DNA from: Wenjunlia vitaminophila DSM 41686
Lineage (GTDB): Bacteria > Actinomycetota > Actinomycetes > Streptomycetales > Streptomycetaceae
Direction: 5' to 3'
DNA: 64,000 nucleotides
Assembly: GCF_000380165.1 (NCBI RefSeq)
Contig: NZ_KB904659.1
Coordinates: forward strand, 36,813 to 100,812
Part shown: positions 62,652 through 64,000 of the stretch, piece after piece
How the letters are laid out: every line of letters starts with the position of its first letter
How positions within the stretch are numbered: the stretch's first letter is position 1
The notes under the pieces: generated by a model
What the model was told of the DNA's origin: nothing
Seen by the model: only the letters and a program-made list of their open reading frames with translations
Databases searched by the model: none
Program-made: the position numbers and the translations under genes

Positions 62652-64000
62652 GGCCGCTCCTCCGCGTTCCGCGCCAGCCGCAGCGTGACGATCTCGAAGG
62701 GGCGCAGCCGCAGCACCACCGCGTCCCGCTCCACCGCTGCCTCCGCGTCGGGCAGCGGGCGTTCCAGCAGGTCGGTCACGGTGACCGAGGCCACGGGGAA
62801 GGAGGCGACCAGGCGGCCCCTGGTCCGGGTGCCGTGCGCCTCGTGGAGACGGACCACGACGTCGCCGCTGCCGTCGTCGGCGAGCTTGACCGCGGTGACC
62901 ACGAGGGCCTCGCCGTCCACGGTGACCAGCGGCGCCACCGCGCCGTCCGCGGTGCCCTCGAGCCGGCGCTGGGGCAGGTTGATCCGCCATCCCTCGCGGA
63001 CCGCGTCGGGCAGGCCCGCGCCGGGCAGCAGGGCGTACCGCAGTCGGTGCAGGCCCTGGTCGGTCCGGGGGTCCGGGTAGCGCGGCGCCCGCAGCAGGGA
63101 CAGCCGGACCGTGGTGGTGGTCCCGCCGTCCTCCCGCACGGTGCGGGACACGTCGTGCCCGTAGGTGGAGTCGTTGACGACGGCCACGCCCCACCCGGGC
63201 TCCCCGACGTGCAGGAAGCGGTGCGCACAGATCTCGAACTTGGCCGCCTCCCAGGAGGTGTTGGTGTGCACCGGCCGTTCCACGTGCCCGAACTGGGTCT
63301 CGGCGACGGAGCGTTCGGCGCGCACGTCCAGCGGGAAGGCGGCCTTGAGGAACTTCTCCCGCTCGTGCCAGTCCACCTCGGTCTCGACGTCCAGCCGGCA
63401 CACCGCGGCGGGCAGGCTGAGCCACTGCGTCACCCGGGAGGAGCCGAAGCGGCGGACCACCTCGACGGCGTCGCCGACGCGGCGCACCGACTCGGCTTCG
63501 GTGAGGTCGGTGACCCGGTTGCGGTAGAAGGCGTCCACGTCCCAGGCGTCCCACTTGTTGGGCAGGTCGGGGTGGAGCTGGAGCAGGTTGGCAGCGGTGC
63601 CGGGGGCGACGCTCTCCCGCCCGGTGGCCAGGTCCACCGCGGACACGACCAGGCCCCGGCCGTCCACCACCACCCGCAGCAGGCCGTTGTCGAGGACGTG
63701 GCCGCCGTCGGGGGTCTCCGTGCAGAACCGGTTCTCGGGTGCCCCGGCCACGACCGCGCCACCGTGCGCCGGCGCCTGGCCACCGGCGTGCGGCGCGGAG
63801 TTGAACACCACGCTGCCGGTGCCCTCGCCGGCCAGCGCCCGCTGCGCGGCGCGCACGATGCCCTCGAGTTCCCCGGTGACCGCCGCGTAGGTGGCCTCGG
63901 CCTCCCGGTGCACCCAGGCGATGGACGAACCGGGCAGGATGTCGTGGAACTGGTGGAGCAGCACCGTCTTCCAGAGCCGGTCCAGGTCCTGGTACGGGTA
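62648..64000 (-). CDS. GH38 alpha-mannosidase, C-terminal part (cut by window end)
   Basis: The frame runs off the window, so only the last 450 residues are visible. It contains LLHQFHDILPGSSIAWVHRE, the conserved region just after the catalytic domain of GH38 alpha-mannosidases, then the beta-sandwich domains with VDWHEREKFLKAAFP and GWGVAVVNDSTYGHD. The zinc-binding catalytic half lies beyond 64000. It is the upstream partner in a four-base overlap with the FAD oxidoreductase gene. The likely substrates are alpha-mannosides from fungal or yeast cell walls, or protein glycans. Confidence 0.9.
   Translation of the reverse strand, partial: YPYQDLDRLWKTVLLHQFHDILPGSSIAWVHREAEATYAAVTGELEGIVRAAQRALAGEGTGSVVFNSAPHAGGQAPAHGGAVVAGAPENRFCTETPDGGHVLDNGLLRVVVDGRGLVVSAVDLATGRESVAPGTAANLLQLHPDLPNKWDAWDVDAFYRNRVTDLTEAESVRRVGDAVEVVRRFGSSRVTQWLSLPAAVCRLDVETEVDWHEREKFLKAAFPLDVRAERSVAETQFGHVERPVHTNTSWEAAKFEICAHRFLHVGEPGWGVAVVNDSTYGHDVSRTVREDGGTTTTVRLSLLRAPRYPDPRTDQGLHRLRYALLPGAGLPDAVREGWRINLPQRRLEGTADGAVAPLVTVDGEALVVTAVKLADDGSGDVVVRLHEAHGTRTRGRLVASFPVASVTVTDLLERPLPDAEAAVERDAVVLRLRPFEIVTLRLARNAEERP

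Overview
The window is high-G+C actinobacterial DNA, almost certainly from a Streptomyces or a close Streptomycetaceae relative. The strongest evidence is an AdpA homologue (13436-14749) with the diagnostic leucine TTA codon between its two domains, which marks dependence on the developmental tRNA bldA. It sits directly upstream of orn and a tRNA-His. A cellobiose operon cebEFG-bglC with a divergent cebR and perfect CebR boxes lies nearby. From memory, S. coelicolor has the same neighbourhood (cebR/cebEFG/bglC, orn, adpA, the leucine-degradation genes, citA); no alignment was run. The region looks like core chromosome. I see no integrase, transposase, CRISPR array or complete mobile element.

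Layout. 69-4348: a TetR regulator, a spermidine-synthase-like protein, and a divergent pair (a small TTG-started protein and an NsdA-like HTH regulator). 4345-10784: cellobiose uptake and hydrolysis. 10875-14749: two small unknowns, tRNA-His, oligoribonuclease and adpA. 15916-23532: a universal stress protein, then the isovaleryl-CoA (leucine) degradation operon liuB-liuD-hmgL-acdH with a divergent leaderless TetR gene; the operon leader carries seven 17-bp tandem repeats. 23736-29800: two acetyltransferases, a phosphatase-like protein and a fused two-module ABC exporter. 29869-34673: a Tat-exported GH3 enzyme, a lipoprotein, a MarR-GNAT fusion and another GNAT. 34710-39148: a LacI-controlled three-gene cassette (Gfo/Idh oxidoreductase, DUF993, sugar isomerase) of unknown substrate. 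39250-47413: RecD2 helicase, citrate synthase, SDR, copper chaperone, DedA, a GNAT that looks decayed, a PPOX-fold protein and a tiny HTH protein. 47691-52499: HrpA helicase and a SpoU-type methyltransferase. 52806-57391: a secreted protein joining an M4 and an M28 peptidase, followed by a regulator whose gene also contains a TTA codon. 57413-64000: GH13 alpha-glucosidase, a MalR-like LacI regulator, an FAD oxidoreductase and a GH38 alpha-mannosidase cut by the window edge.

How it fits together. The window is rich in sugar scavenging (GH1, GH3, GH13, GH38, ceb uptake), with three LacI-family switches each next to its own palindromic or repeated operator. It also holds two TTA-bearing regulators, AdpA and the protease neighbour, which would tie exoenzyme production to development. 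The items I find least explained are the M4-M28 double peptidase, the DUF993 cassette, the FAD oxidoreductase coupled to the mannosidase, and the 17-bp repeat array in the liu leader.
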